Source of the DNA: Bacillota bacterium
GTDB taxonomy: Bacteria > Bacillota > Clostridia > Acetivibrionales > DSM-1351
Reading direction: 5' to 3'
DNA length: 5,718 bases
Assembly: GCA_023395575.1 (NCBI GenBank)
Contig: JAEWZA010000348.1
Span: 1-5,718, forward strand
The notes under the pieces were generated by a model. That model did no database searches and was not told the DNA's origin. It was given only the letters and a program-made list of their open reading frames with translations. Made by a program: the position numbers and the translations under genes. The stretch's first letter is position 1. Each line of letters begins with the position of its first letter. This document shows, piece after piece, positions 5,633-5,718 of this stretch.

Positions 5633-5718
5633 GGAGGTTACTAATGATAATAATGGGGATAGACCCGGGATTTGCAATTACAGGCTATGGTGTTGTAAAA
5701 TATGAAGGGAACAAATTT
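5633..5718 (+). CDS. ruvC: Crossover junction endodeoxyribonuclease RuvC, N-terminal 25 codons with its ribosome binding site
   Basis: The coding part is 5644-5718 and runs off the window. GGAGG at 5633-5637 stands 6 bases before the ATG at 5644. The translation begins MIIMGIDPGFAITGYGVVKY, the classic RuvC N-terminus. Asp7 in GIDPG is the first of the four acidic residues that bind the catalytic magnesium in the RNase H-like fold. RuvC is a dimer that cuts Holliday junctions made by recombination, working with the RuvAB branch-migration motor. In Firmicutes ruvC is commonly followed by ruvA and ruvB, which would lie outside the window. It is divergent from argG, with 352 bases between the two starts. 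Confidence 0.95.

Overview
The window is AT-rich DNA from a low-GC, Gram-positive bacterium. Purine-rich ribosome binding sites, T-tailed hairpin terminators, many AGA/ATA codons and the protein sequences all fit a Clostridia-type Firmicute. A relative of the Ruminiclostridium / Clostridium cellulolyticum group is my guess; the genus is inference, not shown by the sequence.

Layout from left to right. (1) A plus-strand polysaccharide deacetylase (NodB/CE4 fold) with its 5' end outside the window, closed by a strong terminator. (2) About 360 bases without a convincing gene, holding a plausible promoter. (3) Two small plus-strand genes of unknown function (103 and 68 codons), apparently one transcript. 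The first has an unusual start: a 9-codon ORF in another frame sits at the better distance from the ribosome binding site. (4) A very long two-way terminator between these genes and the convergent argH. (5) argH and then argG, both on the minus strand and transcribed argG first. They are separated by 402 bases that hold a terminator, competing inverted repeats and a gene-like 36-codon ORF on the opposite strand. (6) A 352-base divergent control region. (7) The first 25 codons of ruvC on the plus strand, running off the right edge.

ArgG and ArgH are the last two enzymes of arginine synthesis: citrulline plus aspartate gives argininosuccinate, which gives arginine plus fumarate. The most informative control element lies about 170-220 bases upstream of argG. 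A minus-strand promoter (TTGAAT, 17 bases, TATAAT) is overlaid by two 18-bp ARG-box-like palindromes separated by 3 bp, with a weaker third box beside them. This is the classic ArgR/AhrC operator geometry and predicts repression of argG by arginine. A possible ruvC promoter uses the same DNA, so the operator may also affect the Holliday-junction resolvase gene.

No mobile element, CRISPR array, tRNA or rRNA was seen. I did not find a clear new defence or metabolic system. The parts most open to discovery are the small-gene pair at 1560-2106 and the unusual argG-argH spacer.
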